Source: Pontibacter harenae (lineage in GTDB: Bacteria; Bacteroidota; Bacteroidia; Cytophagales; Hymenobacteraceae). From it: a stretch of DNA of 64,000 nucleotides. The stretch's first letter is position 1; every line of letters begins with the position of its first letter. The notes under the pieces are model-generated. The model was not told where the DNA came from. It saw nothing but the letters and a program-made list of their open reading frames with translations, and made no database searches. Below, piece after piece: positions 18,966 to 27,823 of this stretch. The DNA lies in the NCBI RefSeq assembly GCF_020907245.1, contig NZ_JAJJWH010000001.1, positions 242,136 through 306,135 of the forward strand, written 5' to 3'. The position numbers and the translations under genes are program-made.

Positions 18966-20333
18966 TTGAAGTACCTGCTTCTCATATTGCCCCTGCTCCT
19001 GCTGTTATCTTTGCTTGGCTGCGAACCTAACGATGAGGTGCTCACCACTGACGCCAGTGCGGTGCTGGAGTTCTCTACAGATACCGTGCTGTTTGATACC
19101 GTGTTTGTGCAGCAAGGCAGCGTCACGAAGCGGCTGAAGGTATATAACTCAAATAGAAAAGCCGTTAAGATCAACAGCATTTCATTGGCTGGTGCCGCTA
19201 GTTCACCTTATCAACTAACAGTTAATGGGGTTGAGGGACCAGTAGTAAGCAATCTGGAGCTGAGGGGGCAGGATAGCCTGTACATATTGGTAAAGGTGCA
19301 GATTAATCCTTCAGATGAGGACCTTCCTTTTCTTGTAGCTGATTCTATTATTTTTAACACAAATGGGCAGCAGCAGGATGTAAAACTTGTGGCCTACGGT
19401 CAGAATGCTGTGTTTTACCGCAAAAGCTCTCTCGGCACCACCACCTGGACAAATGATAAGCCCTACGTTTTACTCGATACCGTGCAGGTGCAGCCAGGTG
19501 CTACGCTTACCATACAGAAAGGAGCACGTATATACGCAGCTAATAAAGCGGTTTTACTTGTAAACGGTAACATAACGGTAGAAGGCACGCCAGACGAGCG
19601 GGTATCTTTTAGTGGCTATCGGCATGAGCCCGAATATGCTACGGCTCCTGGGCAATGGCATGGAATAAGGCTGCTAGGGCAAAATGGAAACAACAGCATC
19701 AAGTATACCGATATCAGCAATGCCAGAACCGCCTTATACATAAACAACACAGGCCAAAGCCGTAATTTAGTGGAAGGGTGCTTTATAAAGTATGCCTTTG
19801 ATGGCGGTATTATGGCTTCTGATGCAGATGTAAGGTTGGTGAACACGCTTATATACAACTGTGGCGGGTATAGCTTTGGGGGACGGGGCGGCGGTAACTA
19901 TGAGGTGCTTTACTCTACCATTGTTAACTATAATAACAGAGCACTACGTTCTTCTGCGGCCTTTGTAGTTACTGGTTACCTGCAATCTGAAGGAGCAGAG
20001 GGCAAGCCAACCAACCTAAGGCTCCTCAACTCGATTGTCTACAGCGAGAGCGTACGGGATGAGATAATGATAGAGATAGGTGAAGGCCTAGTGGAGGTGG
20101 AGAATAACTTATTGCGCACCGAGCGTTACAAGGACCGCTTTAGCGCCAACGGGAATGTTTTGAATACTTCTCCTATGTTTAAAGCGCCAGGCAAGCTGGA
20201 CTTTAGCTTAGACACCCTTTCCCCTGCCAGCAATGCCGCCAAGCCTTTACCAACAGTTACCATAGATTTTAAGGGCAAAACCAGAAGCACTACCAAACCT
20301 GATATGGGTGCCTTTGAAAGAACGATAGACTGA
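18966..20333 (+). CDS. Right-handed beta-helix lipoprotein
   Basis: The 455-residue protein starts at a TTG and has a lipoprotein signal peptide ending LLSLLGC. Residues about 35-130 form a beta-rich N-terminal domain, and 150-430 are a parallel beta-helix, seen as short strands with NGNITVEGTPDERVSF and repeated turns such as NTLIYNC and LLNSIVY. Such proteins often bind or cleave polysaccharides, but no catalytic residues stand out. It ends DMGAFERTID, a typical last coil in beta-helix lipoproteins. It is likely anchored to the outer membrane. No in-frame ATG gives a better start. Confidence 0.8.
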   Translation: MKYLLLILPLLLLLSLLGCEPNDEVLTTDASAVLEFSTDTVLFDTVFVQQGSVTKRLKVYNSNRKAVKINSISLAGAASSPYQLTVNGVEGPVVSNLELRGQDSLYILVKVQINPSDEDLPFLVADSIIFNTNGQQQDVKLVAYGQNAVFYRKSSLGTTTWTNDKPYVLLDTVQVQPGATLTIQKGARIYAANKAVLLVNGNITVEGTPDERVSFSGYRHEPEYATAPGQWHGIRLLGQNGNNSIKYTDISNARTALYINNTGQSRNLVEGCFIKYAFDGGIMASDADVRLVNTLIYNCGGYSFGGRGGGNYEVLYSTIVNYNNRALRSSAAFVVTGYLQSEGAEGKPTNLRLLNSIVYSESVRDEIMIEIGEGLVEVENNLLRTERYKDRFSANGNVLNTSPMFKAPGKLDFSLDTLSPASNAAKPLPTVTIDFKGKTRSTTKPDMGAFERTID

Positions 20334-20558
20334 TTTCGTTATCCGTTCCCCGTCAATTGTTGTTCGCTTTCTTGATTTCGATAAAGCGATAAGGGTAAAA
20401 TTGCAAAGGTTAGGTCCATGCATACTGTGTAAGCAGGTAAAGCTGATTAAAGGTTAGAACAGCTGCTTAAGTAGAGCAACTTTTAACTCTTACTTTTAAA
20501 CTTTTAACTTCCTACCCGTAAACTTCACTTAAAACCATTTTTCCCAATAGCCTATACT

Positions 20559-20981
20559 ATGAAGTGGTATCAGAAAGAGATACGATTGCCAGCCGTTAAG
20601 CGAGGCTTCCATTTAATAACAGATTTGCTGGAGGCGCAGTTGCCTGAACTGGAGGATATAGAAGTAGGACTGGCACATGTATTCATCAAGCATACATCGG
20701 CTAGTTTAACTATAAATGAGGATGCAGACCCTACGGTGCGCCAGGACTTTGAAAGCCATTTTAACCATATGGTGCCCGAAAATCAATCTTATTATCGCCA
20801 CACACTGGAGGGCTCTGATGATATGCCTGCTCACCTTAAAGCTGCTATTTTAGGAAACTCCGTTACCATGCCTATTACAAACGGAAGGTTTAACTTAGGC
20901 ACCTGGCAAGGTGTTTACCTGTGTGAGCACCGCGATTATGCCTCGAAGCGTACAGTTGTCGTGACGCTACAGGGGCAGTAA
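20559..20981 (+). CDS. yjbQ: YjbQ family protein (UPF0047)
   Basis: The 140-residue protein carries the signature LAHVFIKHTSASLTINEDAD and the C-terminal GTWQGVYLCEHRD of the YjbQ family. E. coli YjbQ has weak thiamine-phosphate synthase activity, but the true role is not established. His and acidic residues in the HTSASL and EDAD segments probably bind metal. It is monocistronic and 225 bases from the beta-helix gene. Intact and of normal length. Confidence 0.9.
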   Translation: MKWYQKEIRLPAVKRGFHLITDLLEAQLPELEDIEVGLAHVFIKHTSASLTINEDADPTVRQDFESHFNHMVPENQSYYRHTLEGSDDMPAHLKAAILGNSVTMPITNGRFNLGTWQGVYLCEHRDYASKRTVVVTLQGQ

Positions 20982-21088
20982 GCTCGTTGTTTGTGCAGCG
21001 CGCATTGAGTTGTATTATAAGAGAACCAGGCCTCTGTTTAGCTCCAGGTATGTAGGTAGCAACGATGACTTGAGGCAGCTTTGAAAGC

Positions 21089-22582
21089 CTATTTGGTGAT
21101 CATTATTTTTCTGATTGTTGTGGCATCTGTGCTCTTTAGGCGTAGGATATACATGCCAGGAGGTAAGCTTCTGACATCCAGCTTCAGTACACGGTCTTTC
21201 ACCTGCTCGCTAAGTACGGTTTGCCCTAGGCTGTTTACTAGCTCCACTTGCCGTACATATATTCTGGCTGGCTGCTCAATGGTAAGCACATCATGTGCAG
21301 GGTTCGGATAGATCATCAACTCATTCACGGTTACATGCACCAGTTGCTCTTTTACTTCTGTGCTGGTTTGGTAGCTGTTAGAGATAGTTAGTTTTACACG
21401 ATACTTACCTGGAGTAGTATATACCACGCTTGGGTTCTGAGCCGTAGAGGTAGCTGGAGAAGCTCCTTCAAATTCCCAAAGCCAGGAGTTGGCTCTTACA
21501 CCATCAGACTCATCTGTGAAATTAACGGTGTTGCCTGCTATGGCAAGTGTATCTTGCGCGTTGGTTAGCTTAAAGTTAGCTCTGATAATGCCATCGCACA
21601 CAATAGAGTTAAGTATAGAAGCACGTTTTGTTTCCAGCACTGCCTGCATATAAGCTGCCTGGCCTTTCGTGAAAAGATTCATGCAGGCATCGTCGGTGTA
21701 GTCCATGTAGTTCTGGTACATATCACCGTAGGGGCTATCGTCGCAGGATACTGTTATACTGCTTGGGCATTGGTAGTTTTCTCCCAACTGATTAGGTGTG
21801 TCGTCTATGCCATCGGAGTCTGAACAAGTGTTACCGTTGCCCCAGATATGGTTCAAGCCTAGCCAATGGCCTACTTCATGCGTGGCAGTGCGTCCCAGGT
21901 TGTATTGAGAAGCAAAAGGGTTGGCAGGATAGGCTCCTACAGCAGAGTAAAGCAACACAACACCATCGTAAGCTGCGGATGCTCCAGGTGGAGTTGCATA
22001 TCCGAGTATACGGTTCGATATACTGCATATCCAGATGTTTAAATACTGTTCCGGGTCCCAGCCATCTACTCCTCCAGACTGGCTAAACTTAACATTGTCA
22101 CTACCGATGCTAAAGGACGTTCTGGTGGTTTTGGTGCGGGTAATGCCTTTGGTTGGGTTGCCTTCTGGGTCAACGCTGGCAAGGCAGAACTCTATTCCTG
22201 CATCAGCAGAAAACTCTTTAAAATAAGCAGGAGTGTTAGTGGTATCAGCATTCTTGCGCCGAAAATCGCTGTTTAGTATCTGTAACTGCGAGTAAATCTG
22301 TTCATCAGATATGTTCTCCTCTTCTGTACTATAAACGACATGAAAAACAACGGGCACAAAAACAGTAGACTGCTGCAGGTACTGGCCCTGTGGCTTTTGC
22401 TGTAGCGCCTGCTGAACGTCTTGCTCTACCTTTTGCTGACGTAACTCAAATGTGGCATCCTTTTCCTTTAGCGTTTCTACATAGGTACTGTAGCCACACG
22501 ACCGTTGCTGTGCGTTGGTTGTTCCTTGTCCAAAACAAGGTAGGCAACAGGTAAGCAGAAAAAATAAAAAATAGAAACGCAT
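21089..22582 (-). CDS. T9SS-exported M43-family metalloprotease with PKD domain
   Basis: The 497-residue protein starts at MRFYFLFFLLTCCLPCFGQ (signal peptide) rather than a start 24 codons upstream. It has the zinc motif HEVGHWLGLNH (His235, Glu236, His239, His245), typical of pappalysin-like M43 proteases, and a downstream met-turn region with MDYTDDACMNLF. A PKD domain follows (about 340-420, with NTVNFTDES and YTTPGKYRVKLTI), then a T9SS type A sorting domain (MIYPNPAHDVLTIEQ, ending IRKIMITK). It is secreted through the type IX system and likely degrades extracellular protein. Confidence 0.93.
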   Translation of the reverse strand: MRFYFLFFLLTCCLPCFGQGTTNAQQRSCGYSTYVETLKEKDATFELRQQKVEQDVQQALQQKPQGQYLQQSTVFVPVVFHVVYSTEEENISDEQIYSQLQILNSDFRRKNADTTNTPAYFKEFSADAGIEFCLASVDPEGNPTKGITRTKTTRTSFSIGSDNVKFSQSGGVDGWDPEQYLNIWICSISNRILGYATPPGASAAYDGVVLLYSAVGAYPANPFASQYNLGRTATHEVGHWLGLNHIWGNGNTCSDSDGIDDTPNQLGENYQCPSSITVSCDDSPYGDMYQNYMDYTDDACMNLFTKGQAAYMQAVLETKRASILNSIVCDGIIRANFKLTNAQDTLAIAGNTVNFTDESDGVRANSWLWEFEGASPATSTAQNPSVVYTTPGKYRVKLTISNSYQTSTEVKEQLVHVTVNELMIYPNPAHDVLTIEQPARIYVRQVELVNSLGQTVLSEQVKDRVLKLDVRSLPPGMYILRLKSTDATTIRKIMITK

Positions 22583-22692
22583 ACTACTATGGCTTAGCCC
22601 ACCATGGAAACTTACAAGCAGGGCTTTTGTGCGCAAGATACAGATAAATAGCATCTTACCACAAAATATAGCAGTAGCTTAGCTAAGAATTT

Positions 22693-23265
22693 TTACAGTT
22701 TTGCAGAGACGCTATAATGAAGAGAGTCGTTGAGAATAAGCTTCTGTACGCCCTCAATAGAATAACTTTGCAGGGTGGTGTTAGCGTCGGTGGTGAGGCT
22801 TAGTGTTCTTTTGGTATAAAACAGAGGATTCTGGTCCTGTAGCACAGCTTCCAGGTGCTGTATCTGGTTGTCTGGGCGGAGGATCAGGTGCAGATAAGCA
22901 ACGGGTGCCTCCGCTCCTTCCACTCTATTGTACTTTACAGAAGTGTTTCCGTTGGAAAGCTGTGTTTTCTGCTCTGTATAAAACTCCTGCACAGCGGGTC
23001 TGTTCACATCCACCTCCTGGAAAACAGCTAGTTCTTCTTCCCAGTTTACGCTATCTGTTTTAATGGTTTCAGCAGGTTGACCTTCTGTTTGTACTGTTTT
23101 AAGTACTGTTGGGCTCTGGGCCTCTAAGTGCTGAACCTGCTGGGCAATAAACCCATTGATATCGTAAGCCAACGCCGCCTCACCAGTGGCGGGCGGCGTC
23201 GGTCTCTCACAGGCTGCTATAGCCAGCAAGAAAAATGCATACAATATATTTTTATACTTTAGCAA
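22693..23265 (-). CDS. Hypothetical lipoprotein downstream of gpmI
   Basis: A 190-residue protein with a lipobox LAIAAC near residue 19. The mature part is about 170 residues with mixed strands and helices, no cysteine and no recognised domain. It starts 5 bases after the gpmI stop on the same strand and must share its transcript. Why a glycolytic enzyme is paired with a surface or periplasmic lipoprotein is unclear. Confidence 0.8.
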   Translation of the reverse strand: MLKYKNILYAFFLLAIAACERPTPPATGEAALAYDINGFIAQQVQHLEAQSPTVLKTVQTEGQPAETIKTDSVNWEEELAVFQEVDVNRPAVQEFYTEQKTQLSNGNTSVKYNRVEGAEAPVAYLHLILRPDNQIQHLEAVLQDQNPLFYTKRTLSLTTDANTTLQSYSIEGVQKLILNDSLHYSVSAKL

Positions 23266-23270
23266 CAGTA

Positions 23271-24800
23271 TTATGCTTTGTTTAGCAATGAAGTACCTGT
23301 CATTTCTGCTGGCAGGCTAATGCCCATCAGGTCAAGCACAGTAGGTGCAATATCGCCTAGTTTACCGTCTTTCAATGTTCCTTTATAGTCGTTGCTTACC
23401 AGTACGCAAGGCACCAGGTTAGTAGTGTGTGCTGTGTTTGGCGTTCCGTCTGGGTTAACCATCATGTCAGCGTTACCGTGGTCTGCAATTACTATAGTAT
23501 AGTAGTCGCTTTCAAGGGCAGCTGTAATTACATCTTTTGCACACTCATCTACTACCTCACAAGCTTTAACAGCAGCCTCAAACACACCTGTGTGGCCTAC
23601 CATGTCTGGGTTGGCAAAGTTCAGGCAAATGTAGTCGGCGGTTTTGTTTTTCAGCTCTGGTACAATGGCGTTTCTGATATCGTAAGCGCTCATTTCTGGC
23701 TGAAGGTCGTAAGTGGCCACTTTCGGCGATGGGCAAAGCAGGCGCTTCTCACCTTCAAACTGCTGCTCGCGGCCGCCAGAGAAGAAGAACGTTACGTGTG
23801 GGTACTTTTCTGTTTCGGCAATACGGATTTGCTTTTTACCAGCGTTAGCTAGCACCTCGCCAAGCGTATTGTTCAGGTTATCTTTTTCAAAAATGGCCTT
23901 TACTTTTAGGAAAGACTCATCGTAGTTGGTCATGGTAATATAGTGCAGGTCTAGCTTGTGCATATCCTGCTCAGGGAAATCGCGCTGGGTTAGTGCCTGC
24001 GTAATTTCACGGCCACGGTCTGTACGGAAGTTAAAGCAAATAACTACATCGCCGTCTTTTATAGTAGCAATAGGCTCCTGCTGGTCGTTTACCTTTACAA
24101 TCGGCTGGATAAATTCGTCGGTTACATTCTCGTTATAAGAGTTCAGCATCGACTTAATAATGTTCTGCGAAGGAGTGCCTTTGCCGTGAACCATTACATC
24201 GTAAGCCAGTTTTACACGCTCCCAACGGTTGTCGCGGTCCATGGCATAGTAGCGGCCTATAACAGTGGCAATGGTACCTGTAGTATTCTCCAGGTGCTGC
24301 TCCAGTTCGTTTATGTATTTCACTCCTCCCTTAGGGTCAGTGTCGCGACCATCGGTAAAGGCATGTATGTAAACCTGAGACAAGCCCTGATCTGCGGCTT
24401 CCGAGCAAAGTGCCTTTAAGTGATCTATATGAGAGTGAACACCCCCATCAGACAGCAAGCCGATGAAGTGAACAGGCTTATTGTTTTCTTTGGCAATAGA
24501 AAAAGCCTCTGCCAGGGCTGGCATGGAGCCTAGTTTATGTTCAGAAATGGCTTTGTTTACACGTACCAGATCCTGGTATACTACACGGCCTGCGCCAATG
24601 TTCATGTGTCCTACTTCAGAGTTACCCATTTGCCCTACAGGCAAACCTACTGCCTCGCCAGAAGCCTCCAGCTTAGAAACAGGGTAATTTTGAAGAATAG
24701 AGTCAATAAACGGTGTATTGGCTGCTTGTATGGCAGACACCTCTGGATTAGTGGCGATGCCCCATCCATCCAGAATAACTAAGAGAACCTTTTTATCCAT
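23271..24800 (-). CDS. gpmI: 2,3-bisphosphoglycerate-independent phosphoglycerate mutase
   Basis: iPGM interconverts 3- and 2-phosphoglycerate in glycolysis with two manganese ions and a phosphoserine intermediate. The 509-residue protein has the N-terminal metal site ILDGWG, the catalytic serine in MGNSEVGH, HIDHL, the FTDGRDTDP segment, and the metal ligands IADHGNAD near the C-terminus. The length is normal. It is the first gene of a unit with a lipoprotein 5 bases downstream. The -7 element sits only four bases from the ATG, so the mRNA is probably leaderless. Confidence 0.97.
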   Translation of the reverse strand: MDKKVLLVILDGWGIATNPEVSAIQAANTPFIDSILQNYPVSKLEASGEAVGLPVGQMGNSEVGHMNIGAGRVVYQDLVRVNKAISEHKLGSMPALAEAFSIAKENNKPVHFIGLLSDGGVHSHIDHLKALCSEAADQGLSQVYIHAFTDGRDTDPKGGVKYINELEQHLENTTGTIATVIGRYYAMDRDNRWERVKLAYDVMVHGKGTPSQNIIKSMLNSYNENVTDEFIQPIVKVNDQQEPIATIKDGDVVICFNFRTDRGREITQALTQRDFPEQDMHKLDLHYITMTNYDESFLKVKAIFEKDNLNNTLGEVLANAGKKQIRIAETEKYPHVTFFFSGGREQQFEGEKRLLCPSPKVATYDLQPEMSAYDIRNAIVPELKNKTADYICLNFANPDMVGHTGVFEAAVKACEVVDECAKDVITAALESDYYTIVIADHGNADMMVNPDGTPNTAHTTNLVPCVLVSNDYKGTLKDGKLGDIAPTVLDLMGISLPAEMTGTSLLNKA

Positions 24801-24804
24801 GATG

Positions 24805-24832
24805 CAAATATAAGTATAAACTTTTAAAGCAA
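24805..24832 (-). promoter_or_regulatory. Promoter of gpmI, adjacent to the start codon
   Basis: TATATTTG (24805-24812, minus strand) with TTG at 24830-24832, 17 bases apart. Only four bases separate the -7 element from the ATG at 24800. Confidence 0.7.
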
Positions 24833-25021
24833 GTCTTTGGGTATGGCTTAATGCTATGCAAGTAGGTTTTTGTTTTGTACGCTAAATAAAGCATGATAAA
24901 GGTGCCTACAAAGGAAAATTCTGCGCAAATATTAAAAGAATACTATTAACTTTATATCTGAAAAAGGAAAAGCTATTGGCACAGTTTTAGCTTAAAGGAG
25001 GGCGAGACTTAAGTATTTTTT

Positions 25022-25447
25022 ATGAAAGAAATCAAACACATTGCTGCTGTATTTTCTTTGCTAATAGTGTTTGTGTGGTTGTGCGGAGGGCAGGCAATTG
25101 CGCAGAATTCATTTTCTGATAATGTAACAGATCAGGTGAAAACAGCAATGCGGACAGGTTCTTCGAAAGAACTGGCAAGGCATTTCGACAATAAGGTAAG
25201 AATATCTTTTGTAGACGAAAAACCAACAGACTATAGCAACACACAGGCAGAGTTTGTGATGAAGAACTTCTTCAGCAAGCATCCCGCAACTGATTTTTCC
25301 TATGGTTTCGACGGAGACTCCAATACCAAAAGCAAATCTTATGTAATAGGAACCTATACACATGAGGATGGCACCTTTACCGTTCTTATCCGTTTAAAAG
25401 AGTCGAGCGGCCGCTATTTGGTGCATTCCATTGAATTTATAAAGTAG
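25022..25447 (+). CDS. DUF4783 domain secreted protein
   Basis: A 141-residue protein with a signal peptide (cleavage after AIAQ, about residue 28) and a DUF4783 domain: QVKTAMRTGSSKELARHFDNKVRI, then SNTQAEFVMKNFF and the C-terminal YLVHSIEFIK. The fold is NTF2-like in known relatives. It may act in the periplasm. The function is unknown. A terminator and then nadC follow. Confidence 0.9.
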   Translation: MKEIKHIAAVFSLLIVFVWLCGGQAIAQNSFSDNVTDQVKTAMRTGSSKELARHFDNKVRISFVDEKPTDYSNTQAEFVMKNFFSKHPATDFSYGFDGDSNTKSKSYVIGTYTHEDGTFTVLIRLKESSGRYLVHSIEFIK

Positions 25448-25474
25448 TAAGCGATAAATAAATAGATTTTAATG

Positions 25475-25505
25475 AGGCTCGGGTTAAGTTCCGAGCCTTT
25501 TTTTA
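25475..25505 (+). terminator. Intrinsic terminator of the DUF4783 gene
   Basis: An 8-bp stem (25475-25482 with 25491-25498) followed by a T run. The T tract overlaps the nadC -7 element. Confidence 0.85.
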
Positions 25506-25511
25506 TTTTTG
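25504..25511 (+). promoter_or_regulatory. -7 element of nadC, adjacent to the start codon
   Basis: TATTTTTG matches TAnnTTTG, four bases before the GTG start. It overlaps the T tract of the preceding terminator, so a -33 element would fall in the terminator stem; none is obvious. Confidence 0.55.
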
Positions 25512-25515
25512 TACT

Positions 25516-26373
25516 GTGAAACCGACATACCTGAACGAACAAAGTATAAGCGAGTTTATTTCTCGTGCCCTTGCCGAAGATATCGGTGACGGAGACCATT
25601 CTTCACTTGCCTCTATTCCTGCGGATGCCCAAAACAAGGCACGCCTGTTGGTTAAAGACGAAGGTATACTGGCTGGTGTAGAAATGGCTGACTATATTTT
25701 TAATGCTGTAGACCCAGCACTAAAGCTAGAGATACTACTGCAGGATGGCACTGAGGTGAAACACGGCGAAATAGCTTTTACTGTATCAGGAAAGGCGCAG
25801 TCTATACTTACGGCCGAGCGTTTGGTGCTGAACTGTATGCAGCGCATGAGTGGTATTGCCACTTATACCCGCAGCCTCGCCAAACTGTTAGAAGGCACTA
25901 ACGCAAAGCTGCTCGATACCCGCAAAACAACTCCAAACTTCCGCATAATGGAGAAATGGGCTGTCGTGATTGGCGGCGGTCAGAACCACCGCTACGGCCT
26001 GTTCGATATGATTATGTTGAAAGACAACCATGTGGACTATGCTGGCGGCATACGCGCGGCTATTACAGCTACACAGCGTTACCTGGAAGAGAAAGGTAAA
26101 GACCTGAGAATAGAAGTAGAAACGCGTTCGCTTGATGAGGTGCGTGAGGCGCTGGAAGTTGGCGGTATCCATCGTATCATGCTCGATAATATGGCTCCTA
26201 AGCTGATGCGTGAGGCTGTGGAGCTTATTGGAGGCCGTTACGAAACCGAGGCTTCGGGAGGTATAACAGAGGCTACGATTCGTGAGGTAGCCGAAAGCGG
26301 TGTAGATTATATTTCGGTGGGTGCCCTCACCCACTCTAACAGAAGCCTGGACCTGAGCCTGAAAGCGTATTAG
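25516..26373 (+). CDS. nadC: Nicotinate-nucleotide pyrophosphorylase (carboxylating)
   Basis: NadC converts quinolinate and PRPP to nicotinate mononucleotide in de novo NAD synthesis. The 285-residue protein shows ALAEDIGDGDHSS at the N-terminus, the QRMSGIAT and LDTRKTTPNFR segments that bind quinolinate and PRPP, GGGQNHRYGLFDMIMLKDNH, and the C-terminal EASGGI and YISVGALTHS. The GTG start lies four bases after a TAnnTTTG element. The length is normal. nadA and nadB are not nearby. Confidence 0.96.
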   Translation: MKPTYLNEQSISEFISRALAEDIGDGDHSSLASIPADAQNKARLLVKDEGILAGVEMADYIFNAVDPALKLEILLQDGTEVKHGEIAFTVSGKAQSILTAERLVLNCMQRMSGIATYTRSLAKLLEGTNAKLLDTRKTTPNFRIMEKWAVVIGGGQNHRYGLFDMIMLKDNHVDYAGGIRAAITATQRYLEEKGKDLRIEVETRSLDEVREALEVGGIHRIMLDNMAPKLMREAVELIGGRYETEASGGITEATIREVAESGVDYISVGALTHSNRSLDLSLKAY

Positions 26374-26688
26374 CACCAGGCATTATCTAACACTGATTAT
26401 GGTAAGGGTATAAATGTGCTAGAGTAGGCAGAACAGCCTATAGTGTTTTGCATCCCATAGCCATAGTTTGTGGTGGTCTGATTACAAATGGTGCAAAAAT
26501 GTGTCTGTTACAGGACACTATTAGCAGATAGCTAATTGCTTAAACCCAAATATTAACTACTTTTGTGCTCGAAATTGTAGGGAGGCAGTGCCTTCAGGTT
26601 ACTTTATGTACCTCTGGTGTCAGTTCTGCAACCAGAGGCTGGTAGTGGTGAACGAGCAGAGCAGTGAGTTTCGATAGTTTAATTAGTT
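26374..26688. other. Intergenic region with a structured leader
   Basis: 315 bp without a gene. The first half shows nothing clear. TACTTTTG at 26558-26565 is a -7 element, and the next 120 bases include an 8-bp hairpin (26611-26618 with 26631-26638) and outer complementary segments, so the following gene has a folded leader. Confidence 0.6.
26558..26565 (+). promoter_or_regulatory. -7 element of the YcxB-like gene
   Basis: TACTTTTG matches TAnnTTTG, 123 bases before the ATG, giving a leader of roughly 120 nt. No clear -33 element. Confidence 0.5.
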
Positions 26689-27276
26689 ATGCATCAACCA
26701 AATCAAAGAGGGCAAAGGATGGGACAAGGCGCTAATCCGCTGGCCATCCGAACAAAAAAATATCAGCTTGACAAGCAAATGTATACTACCATGGCCCTGA
26801 AGCAAGTTTGGAGCCGCGATTGGTGGTACGCTCTTATTCCGTTGGTGCTACTGTTGCTGCCAGCTGTATTTAGCTTCTCGTGGTGGTGGGTGGTAGCGGC
26901 TGTTGTCGTTACGCTTCTTTTTGTGCTGGTGCGTTCGGCCCAGGTGATGGGAGTAACGCAGGTAGAGCAAGGCAACCCTTTGTTTGAGCGCCTTTACTAC
27001 GAGATAGACCAGCGTCAGATCTTGATGAAGCGCAACGAGCGTGAGGGTATGAACCTGACTTGGGACATGATTCAGAAAGCAGGCCATTCAGAGGATGCTT
27101 TCATGCTGTGGCTACAGCAGCCAAGTGCTGAGCAGTTGCCAAGTGGCTGGAAAGGCTGGGTAGCTAAAAACTTCCAGGTGCCTGTGTTCGTGCATTTGCC
27201 GCACCGTATATTTAACAGCCCGAACGATATTAAGCTGTTGGATAGCATATTGCGCCGTAAAAGTCTGTTGGCGTAG
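26689..27276 (+). CDS. YcxB-like membrane protein
   Basis: A 195-residue protein with a basic N-terminus, two close membrane segments (about 45-75: WWYALIPLVLLLLPAVF and WWWVVAAVVVTLLFVLV) and a soluble C-terminal domain. The C-terminal pattern, with FVHLPHRIFNSPNDIKLLDSIL, resembles YcxB-like domains. The function is unknown. The leader is long (about 120 nt) and can fold. Confidence 0.72.
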   Translation: MHQPNQRGQRMGQGANPLAIRTKKYQLDKQMYTTMALKQVWSRDWWYALIPLVLLLLPAVFSFSWWWVVAAVVVTLLFVLVRSAQVMGVTQVEQGNPLFERLYYEIDQRQILMKRNEREGMNLTWDMIQKAGHSEDAFMLWLQQPSAEQLPSGWKGWVAKNFQVPVFVHLPHRIFNSPNDIKLLDSILRRKSLLA

Positions 27277-27375
27277 TTGCCTTAGAACCTAAGGTGAGGT
27301 TATAGTCGTAAACAATTATTATAGAAGCTTTATCAGAAGAGAAGAGGCGCTATAGTATAAAGTATAAACCAAACA

Positions 27376-27666
27376 ATGATGAACAAGAACGTAATAGTAG
27401 CTTTTGCCGCCGTATGTGGTTTGTTTATGGCCTCTTGCGGTACTCCGTCAGATTACAGACCAGAAACGAAAGTGTCTGTAGACTATGTTGAGCCAGGCAC
27501 AAGGAATACACATAATATCGGCAAGGTAAACGATATACATGGCGAGTCTCAGAAAGAAGAGTACATGCCAGGCCACATGAGAGGTGGAAACAGCATACAA
27601 CCAAGCGACAGTGTTTCAGAAGAAGTGGAATCTAACACTTCTGATATGGGTACACTACAGCACTAA
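27376..27666 (+). CDS. Small hypothetical lipoprotein
   Basis: A 96-residue protein with a lipobox LFMASC near residue 21. The mature part is polar, Ser/Glu-rich and probably disordered, including NIGKVNDIHGESQKEEYMPGHMRGG. No known domain. The terminator 19 bases after its stop supports a real gene. Confidence 0.78.
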   Translation: MMNKNVIVAFAAVCGLFMASCGTPSDYRPETKVSVDYVEPGTRNTHNIGKVNDIHGESQKEEYMPGHMRGGNSIQPSDSVSEEVESNTSDMGTLQH

Positions 27667-27684
27667 AATTTATAAGATTTTATT

Positions 27685-27725
27685 AGCCTGCCGCTGCTGT
27701 TATAGCAACGGCAGGCTTTTTTTTT
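27685..27725 (+). terminator. Intrinsic terminator of the small lipoprotein gene
   Basis: A 9-bp stem (27685-27693 with 27709-27717), an inner 4-bp extension, and nine T. Confidence 0.92.
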
Positions 27726-27793
27726 GCTCTTTCCTTTCGTATACCGTAAGCTTATTGGTGCTGCAAGGAAGGCAGCTTTTCAGAAATTAACTC

Positions 27794-27801
27794 TATATTT
27801 G
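27794..27801 (+). promoter_or_regulatory. -7 element of the methyltransferase gene
   Basis: TATATTTG matches TAnnTTTG, 22 bases before the ATG. No -33 TTG at the expected distance. Confidence 0.5.
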
Positions 27802-27823
27802 CAACTCTATTGCTTTTAGCATT

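Noticed and set aside
26570-26688. Structured leader as an SRP or 6S RNA
   Set aside because: It lacks the SRP tetraloop region and is too short for 6S RNA. It fits a leader of the downstream gene better.
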